Origin: Malania oleifera
Lineage: Eukaryota; Streptophyta; Magnoliopsida; Santalales; Ximeniaceae
Length of the DNA stretch: 64,000 nt
Assembly: GCF_029873635.1 (NCBI RefSeq)
Contig: NC_080423.1
Coordinates: 103,292,991-103,356,990, forward strand
Direction: 5' to 3'
Every line of letters begins with the position of its first letter. Positions within the stretch are counted from its first letter, which is position 1. The notes beneath the pieces were generated by a model that was given only the letters and a program-made list of their open reading frames with translations, was not told the origin of the DNA and did no database searches. This document shows positions 1-10,170 of this stretch, piece by piece. The position numbers were made by a program, and so were the translations under genes.

Positions 1-1669
1 TTGACAATTCACTAATTATTTATCATTAAAAAATATCAGAAAATTTAAAAATTAGAAAATAAAAAGACAAGGCTTTCGTGGTCTAAATGGTGACAATTAT
101 ACTTATTAGTAATATTATTTTTTGAGTTAAAAATCCAAAAAAAATGAAAAATATTTTTAAAAAATAAAATTTGTATTTTTATTTTGTTTAAAGAAAGGCA
201 ATTATAACTATTTCTAGTTTTATTAGAATTATCTGCCTTCCAATTTCCTCATTAAATTTTTAAAAAATCCAAAAAAAAACACCAAAATTATAAGAACAGG
301 TTCTAAACAAAATTGCTAGCGTAGATTTTCAAGCTTTTGGGTTTACTTCTCTACATTTTCATAGTTTAGGGTTTCCAAATTTGCAAAAAAAAAAACCAAA
401 AAAAGGAGAAAATTGGAAAAAAAAAAAAATCAAAAGGGAGGATTCTCCCATACGCACAACGAATTTGATTTTGTTGTTTTTTCTTTCTTATCTTTGAGAA
501 GCTGAATCTTGTAACTTAGGAAAGGTGTTTTTCAAGGGATTTTGGTAGATTTTTCTTAGCATTAGGGCAATATTGCACATGTGATTTTAACTTCCTTGTA
601 CTTATAAGAAATCATTGCACTAGCCTTCTTGAATTTGATCCCCTTTTAGATATTTTTATTACCTTGCATAGAGGATATTGTTTCCTATTTGTTTGCATAA
701 TAAGATTGACATCCTATTTTGATTGTTTATCGTCTAATTGTATCTTGATTGACGTAAAGAACCCTAATCAATTAATTCGAGGACAGACCTCAAGGTACCT
801 TGAGGTGAGGGTGATTTATGTCTTGCGCAAGGCCACCCTATGTATAATGGATGGGTAATTACAAATAAAAACGAGGGAAAAAAAACAAAGAATAACACAT
901 ACTCAAAACAAATCGATGATACATCCAAGAATTGTCTTGTGCATGCTCTTGTAACTCTCAAGGTGAGGATAGTTGCTTTATTATGCAAGACTATCCAATA
1001 TCTAAGAATTGAAAAATGCATAAAAGAAAAAAACCAAGACTTGTTCAGTTAAATTTAAAGGTAATCTTAGACTAATCATGTATCATTTGTTGAATGGGTG
1101 TTTAGAAGGCACTAGTACCTTCTCCTCGCATACACTTACTACTTGTCGATAGTCATTTTTGGACCAAAACTATAACAATCGAGCTGAAGGAATTAAGTTC
1201 TCAAGATAAACCAAAGAGAAAAATAAAGTTTCAGAGCAATCAACAAGCCACTTCTAGGCGGTCGACCAATGTTGTGTTTTCTTCTGATTGAATGGTTCCG
1301 ACCAGTGTTGCCATGTGTCTCTAATCGTTGATTGGTGTCCTGCAACGATCAGGTCCGTGGAAACTATTTTGTCTCGCACATGATAATTTATTAGTTATTT
1401 ATTCAAATGTTGAATTTAAAATTTGAATTTTTTCTCATCAAATGGGTAGTCTATATATAGACCACCTTTGAGCCATCTTTGGGCATACATGCAGTGGGGA
1501 AAGAGGTTGAGGAAACCTGCAAAACAGAGAATTTGTGAAGCCCTTGGTGCTTACATTTGTTCTTTTTTGTTTCATGTGAAATCATCTCTTCTACCATTTC
1601 CTTCCTTTTCTTTTCATTCCTTAGCAATTTCCTTGAGAATTTTGTGCTTTTCCCATTGTCCTTACGTGG
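1..1669. repeat. Old degenerate repeat, left part (possible TAT-like LTR remnant)
   Basis: No gene is visible in this AT-rich stretch. Around 1096-1140 there is a phrase (GGTGTTTAGAAGGCACTAGT, then ACCTTCTCCTCGCATA) that resembles the phrase near the 3' end of the TAT/Ogre-like solo LTRs at 51730 and 60490. A TATA-like CTATATATAG lies at 1451-1460. A segment near 795-850 is imperfectly repeated near 955-1005. The repeat appears to continue after the chromovirus at 7302, because both sides share GGTCGACCA-type phrases (1259 and 7681). Classification as a TAT-like LTR is an inference. Confidence 0.35.
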
Positions 1670-1674
1670 CTTAG

Positions 1675-2192
1675 TGTCACGAGCTAAGCTTGTTCAGGGC
1701 ATTATGCTTGCCTGTGACCGCTTGTCTTGTGTGTTTGGGATGGGTTTCCATCATGTAAATACTAGTATAGGGTTATTTTCCAGTATTTATTTCATTGTAA
1801 GCCAAATAAGGCAGTATGACTCCTTTGTCACTTTGATGTTTCCTAGCGCCAGAGTGAGAATAGCCCAGAAAGCTCTTTAGGGGAGGGTGAGTGTTCATCA
1901 ATCATTGTAAAACTCACTAGCAATTGTCAACGTTAGCCTACTTGCCTCCCTCGCTAAGTACAACATGTCAACGGAGGATTTGTTAATGAATTACGTTTGC
2001 TTCAATGGTTACTGCTTGTTTGCCACGGCTTTCATGAATTGATTATTGTTTCTGCTGCTATCTGAATGAATGTTAATGAAAGTGCTTCATGGATGAATGT
2101 TGGTAAACGATAGGCTGGCTAGTTAAGCAAGAATGCTTTAACTAGCGCCGCACGGCCCTTCACAACAGTGTGAAAATAGTCAGACCGTGACA
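1675..2192 (+). repeat. 5' LTR of chromovirus (518 bp)
   Basis: Begins TGTCACGAGC and ends ACCGTGACA, so it has the TG...CA termini with a longer inverted end TGTCACG/CGTGACA. It aligns along its whole length with 6776-7296. About 26 substitutions were counted by eye, mostly transitions, plus one 3-bp indel near 1934. Confidence 0.95.
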
Positions 2193-2194
2193 TT

Positions 2195-2207
2195 TGGTAT
2201 CAGAGCC
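2195..2207 (+). other. Primer binding site (initiator tRNA-Met type)
   Basis: TGGTATCAGAGCC lies 2 bases after the end of the 5' LTR. It is the usual complement to the 3' end of plant initiator methionine tRNA and would prime minus-strand cDNA synthesis. Confidence 0.92.
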
Positions 2208-2274
2208 AAGGCTCAGTTGCTACGAGAATTCAGTTACCTTCGTTGTGGGATTTTGGAAGCTTTGGTAGTTGACC

Positions 2275-3660
2275 ATGGCACCAAACAATGCTGAAAGATT
2301 TAGTGCACTGGAAGCACAGGTTGAAGAGAACCAATAATATGGCCAACGAGATGGCCCAACTGAGGGGACTTCTTGATGAAGTGATGGGATCACAAGAACA
2401 TCAAGCAAGTTTGACAAGTGAAATGTCAGAGGACTTTCACCACATTGTGGAAACTTTGCAGGCCCGGATGGCTGATCTGGATGCAAAGGTGAATCTGATG
2501 GTTCTTGCTATGGGGAACTCCAACACTCCAGGAGTTAGTAAGACCAAGGTACTTGAACCCAAGACGTATGGGGGTGCCCGTGATGCTAAGGAGTTAGAGA
2601 ACTTCTTGTTTGATATGGAACAGTATTTTCGCGCTGTAAGGATGGCCTCAGAACAGATGAAAGTGGATACTGCAACCATGTACTTGGTTGGTGACGCCAA
2701 ACTGTAGTGGTGTGCTAAGTACAATGACATTGAAAATGGAAACTGTGTAATTGAGAATTGAGCAGACTTGAAGAGAGAGCTCAAGGCCCAATTCTTTCCG
2801 GAAAACGTTGAGTATAATGCAAGGAGAAAACTGAGAGATCTCAAGCATACGGGGTCAATCAGGGAATATGTGAAACAATTTTCTGCTTTAATGTTGGATA
2901 TTCAGGATATGTCAGAGAAGGACAAGTTATTCTATTTTCTTGAGGGGATGAAACCGTGGGCAAGGACTAAACTTCATAGACAAAGAGTTCAAGACTTGTC
3001 TACCGCACAAGCTGCTGCAAAACGCTTGACTGACTACGCTGGAGAGAATACCACTTTGTCCAAAGGATCTAGCGGAGATGGAAACAATGGAAAGTCTTTC
3101 AAGAAAGGCAAACCCAAGAGTGGGGGAGCCGACTATAAAGCATCAACCTCAAAGGAAGCTTCGTTGTCTCGAGGGTTCAACACACTCAAGAGAAAGGGTA
3201 AACTTGAGTGTTTCTTATGTCGAGGTCCTCATAGAGTTTTTGAGTGCCCTCACAAGGCATCACTTAATGCTTTACAGGCTTCCATTGCCGAACAGGTAGT
3301 GGAAGACGATGGGGAAGAAAATGAGACCCCGAGGATGGGTGCAATGCGGCAGGTGAGCGCATTGGAAAAGCAGGCGAAAGCCCCAAAAGTTACACTAGCC
3401 AGAGGGCTAATGTTTGTGGACTTGAGAATCAATGGGAAGAGCACCCGCGCTATGGTGGATACCGGGGCTACCCATAACTTTGTTTCGCAACCAGAAGCTT
3501 GGAAACTCAACTTATCCTTAGAAAAGGATACAGGACGCATGAAAGCAGTTAATTCTGTAGCCCAGCCTACTCTGGGAGTAGCCAAGCAAGTTACTGTGAA
3601 GCTTGGGCAGCAGGAAGGTCATGTGAATTTCACAGCAGTGTCATTGGATGACTTTCCAGT
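2275..3660 (+). pseudogene. gag: Chromovirus gag and protease (broken)
   Basis: Gag packages the element RNA and the aspartic protease matures the polyprotein. The natural start is probably the ATG at 2275 (MAPNNAERFSALEAQ). That frame stops at 2335 and the homologous reading continues in another frame from about 2330, which implies a frameshift. Further stops occur at 2705 (TAG) and 2759 (TGA). The zinc knuckle CFLCRGPHRVFEC (near 3210-3248) has CX2CX3HX4C spacing. The protease motif MVDTGATHNF (near 3451-3480) keeps the catalytic D-T-G. The frame is lost near 3650, just before the RT begins in the next frame. What is seen is degraded coding sequence; the family assignment is established knowledge. 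Confidence 0.85.
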
Positions 3661-5132
3661 CGGGAATGGAGTTCCTAAGGGGAACGAAGGCAGTGCTGAT
3701 GCCTTCGGCTGGTTTCCTATGTCTGATGAAAGATCACCCGTGCATGGTGCAAGCTGTTGCAACGAAAGGAGACGATGGGAAGTTCCTTTCAGCCATGCAA
3801 CTCAAGAAAGGTTTGAGGAAGAGAGAGCAGACATATCTAGCCACGGTGGTGGTAGATGAAGAAGTAGGCAAAGAGCTGGTGCCTACAACTATCCAAGCGG
3901 TGTTGGATGAGTACAAGGAGGTGATGCCAGATAAGTTGCCTCACGAGTTACCTCCACTACGAGATGTGGAGCATGAGATCGAGTTGTTTCCAAGAGTGAA
4001 ACCACCTACAAAAGGGCCATATCGAATGGCGCCTACAGAGTTAGCAGAATTGAGGAAGCAACTTGATGAATTATTGGAAGCGGGATATGTTCGCCCTTCT
4101 AAAGCACCATTTGGAGCATCGGTGCTGTTTCAGAAGAAACATGATGGGAGCCTGCGGATGTGTGTAGACTACCGTGCGCTCAACAAGGTGACAGTGTGCA
4201 ACAAGTATCCTATTCCGTTGATTGCTGATTTATTGGATCAGTTGAGTCACGCCAAGTACTTCACTAAACTTGACTTGAGGTCAGGCTACTATCAGGTGAG
4301 AATTGCTGATGGGGATGAGCCGAAGACTACTTGTGTGACATGGTATGGGGCATATGAATTCTTGGTGATGCCGTTCGAGTTGATGAATGCACCTGCAACA
4401 TTCTGTACCTTGATGAACCAGGTTTTCCATGAGTACCTTGACAAGTTTGTTGTAGTGTACCTGGATGATATTGTTGTCTACAGTTCCACTCTAGAGGAAC
4501 ATGAAGAGCATCTACGGAAGGTGTTCGATAGGCTGAAGGGGAACAGTCTATATGTGAAGAAAGAGAAGTGCTCTTTTGCTCAGAAGAGCATCAAATTCCT
4601 TGGTTATGTGATTGACCAAGGTCATATCAGAATGGATATGGAGAAGGTAAGCGCAATTCAAGAATGGAAGATCCCAACAACAGTGAAAGAGTTGCGTTCC
4701 TTTCTTGGCCTTTCCAACTACTACAGGAAGTTCGTAGAGGGGTATTCACGAAGAACGGCCCCTATGACAGAACTACTAAAGAAGGGTCATGGGTAGAACT
4801 GGACATAGGAGTGCCAAGGAGCCTTTGATGACTTGAAGGATGCCATGATGAGAGATCCGGTTCTAGCTCTTCCGGATGTCATGAAACCCTTCGAGGTACA
4901 GACAGATGCATCAGACTTCGCCCTTGGAGGAGTCTTGGTACAAAAGGGGCACCTTGTTGCGTACGAAAGCCGTAAGCTTAGTGAAGCGGAGCGGAAGTAC
5001 ACAGCTCAAGAGAAGGAGATGCTAGCGGTGATACATTGTCTCCGTGTGTGGAGGCATTATTTACTTGGGACAAGGTTTGTGGTGAAAACAAATAATTCAG
5101 GGTTAGCCATTTCTTCACACAACCAAAGTTGA
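3648..5132 (+). pseudogene. pol: Chromovirus reverse transcriptase and RNase H (broken)
   Basis: Reverse transcriptase copies element RNA into cDNA and RNase H removes the RNA strand. The open stretch 3648-4796 carries the RT core: the LRMCVDYRALNK block, KLDLRSGYYQVRI, the MPFELMNAPATF block and the catalytic YLDD in VVYLDDIVVYS (near 4455-4490). The frame is cut by a TAG at 4795 and a second stop shortly after. RNase H follows at 4833-5132 with QTDASDFALGG and an altered third-aspartate region (VKTNNSGL where VKTD is usual). A frameshift near 5110 moves the reading into the integrase frame. Confidence 0.88.
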
Positions 5133-6764
5133 CACCCAAGCAGGGCCGATGGCAAGAATTCTTGGCAGAATTTGATTTCTCATTTGAGCACAAGGCGGGG
5201 CGATTGAACCAAGTCACGGATGCACTGAGTAGAAAGGCCGAACTGGTGACCTTACAAATGGTAACACATTTGACTTCAAGTACTGTTACCACAACGATGC
5301 GGGAGCGCATCAAAGAGGACTTAGCCCAAGATCCAGTTGCGCAGAACTTAATGAAACTTACCGAAGAAGGGAAGGCACGACAGTTTTGGATGGAAGATGG
5401 ATTACTGATAACCCATGGTAACCGACTCTTTGTGCCACAAGCAGGTGATTTGAGGAAGACATTGCTGAAGGAATGTCATGATACCATGTGGGCCGGACAT
5501 CCTGGATGGCAGCGCACTTTGGCCTTATTGAAGCGGGGGTACTATTGGCCGCACATGCTTGATGATGTGGTTGATTATACCCGAACTTGTCTCACTTGCC
5601 AACAAGACAAGGTTGAGCGGAGGAAAACTGCTGGGCTGTTGGAGCCCCTACTAGTACCGTCCAAACCGTGGGAAAGTGTCTCATTGGACTTCATCACCAA
5701 CCTGCCCAGAGTGGGAGACGCAAGGTCTATACTTGTTATTATAGACAGGTTTTCGAAATATGGTAAATTCATAGCCGCACCGAAGTACTGTTCGGCAAAG
5801 GAGACAGCACAGTTGTTTTTTATGAACATTGTGAAATATTGGGGTGTTCCCCACGACATTGTTAGTGACCGAGACTCAAGATTCACCGTAAACTTCTGGA
5901 CAGAACTTTTCAGAATCCTCGGTTCACAACTAGAAATCTCTTCGAGTTATCACCCGCAGACAGATGGACAAACGGAGAGATTCAATGGGCTACTTGAAGA
6001 GTACTTGCGCCACTTTGTCAACGCCAACCAAAAGAATTGGGTGCAACTACTTGATGTGGCTCAATTCTGTTTCAATGCCCAAAAGTTCTCCACAACCAAC
6101 AAGAGTCCTTTTGAGCTTGTTACAAGCTAGCAGCCGCTGTTACCTCACACAGTGGACGAGCCGTACAGAGGAAAGAGTCCCAGGGCGTACGTCTTTACCA
6201 AAGAATGGAAAAGGAATGCTGAGATTGTCCGAGCCTACCTCGAGAAAGCTACTAAGCGGATGAAGAAGTGAGCAGATCAAGGGAGAAGACCGCAGCACTT
6301 CAACATAGGTGACTTGGTGCTTGTTAAGCTCAATCCTAAACAGTTCAATCACTACGAGGACGAGATAGGAGACTACTACGCAAATATGAAGGACGAGTCC
6401 CCATCTTGGCCAAAGTCGGGAAGGTCTCCTACAAAATCGACCCTCCGACTTGGATGAAAGTGCATCCTGTGTTTCACGTCAGCTACCTCAAGCCATACAA
6501 CGCCGACACCGACGATCTAAGCAGAAATCAGTCAGCCAGAGCAGAAGTGAGTACAGTGCAACCTGATAGATGTGAAGTTGAAGAAATCCTTGCAGATAGA
6601 GAGTTTTCACATCCTCAAGGAAGAAGTGGCAGGAATTCTTAGTGAAGTGGAAAGGCCTTGGTGACGAAGAAATTAGATGGGTTTCTGCGAAAGACATGCA
6701 ACCGTTCGTAGACGAAGTAGAAGTGTACCTTGCGTCAAAGTCTACAAGGACGTCGACCGCATAA
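5129..6764 (+). pseudogene. pol: Chromovirus integrase with C-terminal chromodomain (broken)
   Basis: Integrase inserts the cDNA; the chromodomain is thought to guide it to modified chromatin. The reading 5129-6130 starts in the RNase H tail (HKAGRLNQVTDALSRK). It continues with the HHCC zinc region (HPGWQRTL... CLTCQQDK near 5497-5610) and the catalytic core with LDFITNLP, IVSDRDSRF and QTDGQTERFNGLLEEY, giving the D,D(35)E pattern. After a stop at 6128 the sequence continues through a frameshift near 6375, the block VHPVFHVSYLKPYN, VEEILADR, another frameshift near 6620, and FLVKWKGLGDEEIRW, which is a chromodomain. The final stop is at 6762-6764, directly before the purine tract. Confidence 0.88.
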
Positions 6765-6775
6765 GTGGGGGAGAA
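6764..6775 (+). other. Polypurine tract of chromovirus
   Basis: AGTGGGGGAGAA sits immediately upstream of the 3' LTR, the expected place for plus-strand priming. Its first base overlaps the pol stop codon. Confidence 0.88.
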
Positions 6776-7296
6776 TGTCACGAGCTAAACTTGTTCAGGG
6801 CATTATGCTTGCCTGTGACCGCTTGTCTCATGTGTTTGGGATGAGTTTCCATCATGTAAATACTAGTGTAGGGTTATTTTCCAGTATTTATTTCATTATA
6901 AGCCAAATAAGGCAGTATAACTCCTCGGTTACTTTGATGTTTCCTAGTGCCAGAGTGAGAATAGCCCAGAAAGTTCTTTAGGGGAGGGTGAGTGCTCATC
7001 AATCATTGTAAAACTCACTAGCAATTGTCAACGTGCTTAGCCTACTTGCCTCTCTCGCTAAGTACAACATGTCAACGGAGGATTTGTTAATGAATTACGT
7101 TTTCTTCAATGGTTACTGCTTGTTTGCCATGACTTTCATGAATTGATTATTGTTTCCGCTACTATCTGAATGAATGTTAATGAAAGTGCTTCGTGGATGA
7201 ATGTTGGTAAACGATAGGCTGGCTAGTTAAGCAAGAGTGTTTTAGCTAGCGCCGCACAGCCCTTCACAACGGTGTGAAAATAGTCGGACCGTGACA
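6776..7296 (+). repeat. 3' LTR of chromovirus (521 bp)
   Basis: Homologous over its full length to 1675-2192. It ends CCGTGACA and is followed directly by the duplicated target CTTAG (7297-7301). Confidence 0.95.
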
Positions 7297-7301
7297 CTTA
7301 G

Positions 7302-9249
7302 CACTTCAACTCAGTCCCTATACTCTCTTTCAAAGTTTAAAAGCAAGCTTTATTTTACATTTTCATGAGTATGTATGTGGTTTTGTATGTATTTTGCATG
7401 TATATTTCATGATGTTGGGAGTTCTAGAATGCCATGTTAGAATGTAGGTTGTGATGTGATAAGTATGCATGTTTCAAATCAAAGTGGCTTTTATGTTTTC
7501 TTCGAAAAAAAAAAGTTCAAGTTTCAAAAGGGAATTGCATGAGCTCTTAGCATATTTTTTACATTTGCATGCGGATATTGTTGGCTTGCATGTCATCTAG
7601 GATTGTTTTAGAGTAGATTAATGCATTTAGTATACAAAAATTGTATGAGAATACAATATTTTACATAAGGGGCTTACATGTGGTCGACCACTGTCAAGTT
7701 TTGGTATAAACAGTTGACTAGCTAATACAAAGACCAATTGCTGGTCCTTTATGGGCTGATTTCTAGGTTTTTTTATGAATTTGAGATTCTAAGATTTTTG
7801 TCATATTGAATCAAGTCTCCTCAATTGGTGTTTTGTCAGTTTTATGGTTTTTCTTCTTAAAAAAATCAAAAATCATTGTTTTCAGAAAAAAGGCGATTGT
7901 TAAAATGTTGTACATTATGCAGCTTTTGAATGAATTTTAAAGACCGCCCTTTTTGGGAGGGGAACAACTTTTTCAAGGTATCAGCCTTTTACAGGTTTTA
8001 TGGCCTTTTTGTCCAAAAAAATCAAAAACTTTCTTTTAAAAAAAATGCGGTTTTTAACCCATGATGCGGCTTTTAGGTTAAAAAGATTGGTTTTCTAAAA
8101 AAAGCAGCATTTTCAGGGATGTTTTCTAGAAATCACAAATCAAATATTTTTCTTAAAAAATGTGACTTTTCAGGAAGAAAAAAAAAATCTAAGGTTTTCT
8201 TCCAAAAACCCAAAAAGTGATTTAAATTCACTTTAAAATATTTTTTGGAAACTACAATGGTTTGATCCCTCTTGCAAGCAAGGCATGTAGGCAACCTGAA
8301 CATTGTATAGGTCCAGCCAAATTTTTAAAAAACTCAAAAACTTTTTCTCTTTCTTTTTTGTGCTTTCATTTTGTGTATTTAGTTAAAAAAAAAATACAGA
8401 GAAAATGGAAAGATAGCGAAGCACTGGGGTCTCCACAAGGGTCACACTCTGCATGGATCCCATGAAATACCATTTTTCATGGGTTTGGGTCACATATCTT
8501 TTTCATAAAAATTAAACAAAAGGTGCAATTCTGCTACAAACAGTCAACCACTCCACCCGTCATGGGCCAATCGACCACTTAACCCAAGAACAAGTGCAAA
8601 GTCAACTGGTCTCCACAGAGAGGTCGATTGCACCTTACCCTCTTTCATTGTTTTTACAAATTTTCAAGAGTTTATTTTTAGAAAAATGTTTCCTTGGGGA
8701 GATGCACACACACATATATAGCTGCGATAATCGTTTGTAGAACAAGTGTTAATAAGGTACATAACCAGCTAATTCCTTATTTTAGGAAATTATTTGGTTA
8801 CCTTCCCAATTCACAAATGTACTCCCGAACTCAACTTTTTAAAGTATTTTCCTTTCTTTTTAACCTTTTTAAAACTAAAAATAAAGTGACGACTTTGTCT
8901 TCAAAAAACAAAATGGGTAAGTTAGGGAACTAATGCTTGGGTAAAGAAACTTAGCCTTATTTTCAAAAAATGGTCACCAAACATGTTGGCTAAACGGTCT
9001 GCTTGGATTCAATGTTAAAACTAATAACTCTAAACTCTAATTAAGTAGACCACAACTATAGGCTCCTTGGCCACAGGTTATCTTAAGGGACTAATCAATT
9101 GGTAGTACTTAGGAGGTCTAACCACAACTAGGATAAATAAAAGGTTAGTGGCGATACCATAGAACCTAAATAGTTAAATCAAAACCACAAAATCATTTTT
9201 GGATCAACATCCCTATAAAGGCGCCAGATCCCCAGTACGCACATGTTGA
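7302..9249. repeat. Old degenerate repeat, right part
   Basis: No gene is seen. The stretch is AT-rich with many T and A runs. The phrase AGGTTAGTGGCGATACCATA (9147-9166) followed at 9249 by GTTGACA resembles the end of the TAT/Ogre-like solo LTRs here, which contain TTAGTGACAACTCC or TTAGAAGCGACTCC and end GCGACA. The simplest reading is that 1-1669 and 7302-9249 were one very old LTR-like repeat later split by the chromovirus. Confidence 0.35.
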
Positions 9250-9480
9250 CAATACTAGTTGGTCCAATTCAAAACATTTAGCAACCAAAGAAAATAGCAA
9301 AAGATTCAAGCACTCAATCATGGGCATTCCTCATAAAGGGGTGTTCATGAAACTATCCCATTGTCGAAGTGTTAACATAATACTCACCAAAGCATCTTTG
9401 TCGCAAGCTAAGTTGAAACTAACACAAAATTAGGAAATAAGTGGCGAGATGTTGTCCCAAGTTCAAACATGGAAATGGAT
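9250..9480. other. Unassigned spacer
   Basis: No open frame, repeat structure or RNA gene was recognised here. It may be more of the LINE tail described next, but no motif supports that. Confidence 0.3.
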
Positions 9481-9729
9481 TAGCAAGGAATGGGGAATAG
9501 GGGGATGAAGTCAGCTATAGGGTGTCAAAAAATGCCTTTGATAAAAGGGAGCCTTCCACCTTGAAGAGAGAGTTTTGCTTTCAGCCGACCAACTTCTTTA
9601 TTATCCTTGAACAAATAGATTCCTAGATCCTTTTTCCCTTGAACTTTGCACCAAAAAGGGAACCCAAGATTGTTAAAAGGAAAGGTCCCCAACTTGCAAT
9701 CCATGACACCAGCCAAAAAGATGTCGTTC
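9481..9729 (-). pseudogene. LINE ORF2 fragment, end of reverse transcriptase (left half)
   Basis: Minus-strand reading 9716-9525 gives DCKLGTFPFNNLGFPF and, further on, LQGGRLPFIKG. These match the stretch that follows the RT domain in plant L1-type LINE ORF2, where the usual forms are GSFPTTYLGLPLGA and LSKGGRLTLIKS. The fragment stops at the copia element inserted at 9730. Its upstream half continues at 14405, so both pieces belong to one LINE copy. It is a non-functional relic. Confidence 0.75.
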
Positions 9730-10079
9730 TGTCATAAGACGAGCGACAATTATGATGAATAGTACTAAAAACAAGGAGATAGATAAAGCAACAAAAACAC
9801 ACGGATTTAACGTGGTTCGACAATATGCCTACATCCACAAGAGCAAGCGGCGGCTGAATTTCAGTATATCAAAATAGGGTTACATCACATGTATTTATAT
9901 TAACCTTAGTCGTACAAAGGTATTAAAAAAATTTCCTCAAATACCCCTGTACCGTACCGCGGGGGTGTTGCCCCGCACCCCCAACCTATTAATCGTCCCA
10001 ACCAATAAAACAATAAATTACAAGCCCAAAGTTTTCTCTGTACACGTGCTCCACTCGATATGAACTACATACTACAACA
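9730..10079 (-). repeat. 3' LTR of copia element 1 (350 bp)
   Basis: Aligned with 14127-14404 it differs mainly by an extra C-rich block of about 65 bases near 9958-10030 that the other LTR lacks. It shares the box GGATTTAACGTGGTTCG. It ends ACTACAACA, and the complement of the purine tract follows directly. Confidence 0.92.
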
Positions 10080-10170
10080 ATCTCCACCTTGGCGAATATT
10101 CACCCCTTAGGAGAAAAAGAAAACATAACCTAGAACTTCACCTAGGACAATAGGTTGGGACACCTCCCAT

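Larger units (their letters stand above)
1675..7296 (+). mobile_element. Full-length Ty3/gypsy chromovirus (degenerate), TSD CTTAG
   Basis: A complete LTR retrotransposon: 5' LTR 1675-2192, primer binding site, gag, protease, reverse transcriptase, RNase H, integrase with chromodomain, purine tract, 3' LTR 6776-7296. The 5-bp target duplication CTTAG flanks it exactly (1670-1674 and 7297-7301). The order RT-RNase H-integrase and the C-terminal chromodomain place it in the Ty3/gypsy chromoviruses. The zinc knuckle spacing and the gag start resemble the Galadriel/Reina group, but this sub-assignment is uncertain. At least five frameshifts and several in-frame stops make it non-autonomous. It is inserted in an older repeat whose halves lie at 1-1669 and 7302-9249. 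Confidence 0.93.

Noticed and set aside
2195-2212. tRNA-like TGGTATCAGAGCC words, also at 30141, 39017 and inverted at 14111, 18995, 36168
   Set aside because: They are primer binding sites next to LTRs, not tRNA genes. No cloverleaf surrounds them.
3209-3248. Zinc knuckle with CX2CX3HX4C instead of CX2CX4HX4C
   Set aside because: I first took it as a mutation, but CX2CX3H spacing is common in chromoviruses of this type, so it is probably original.
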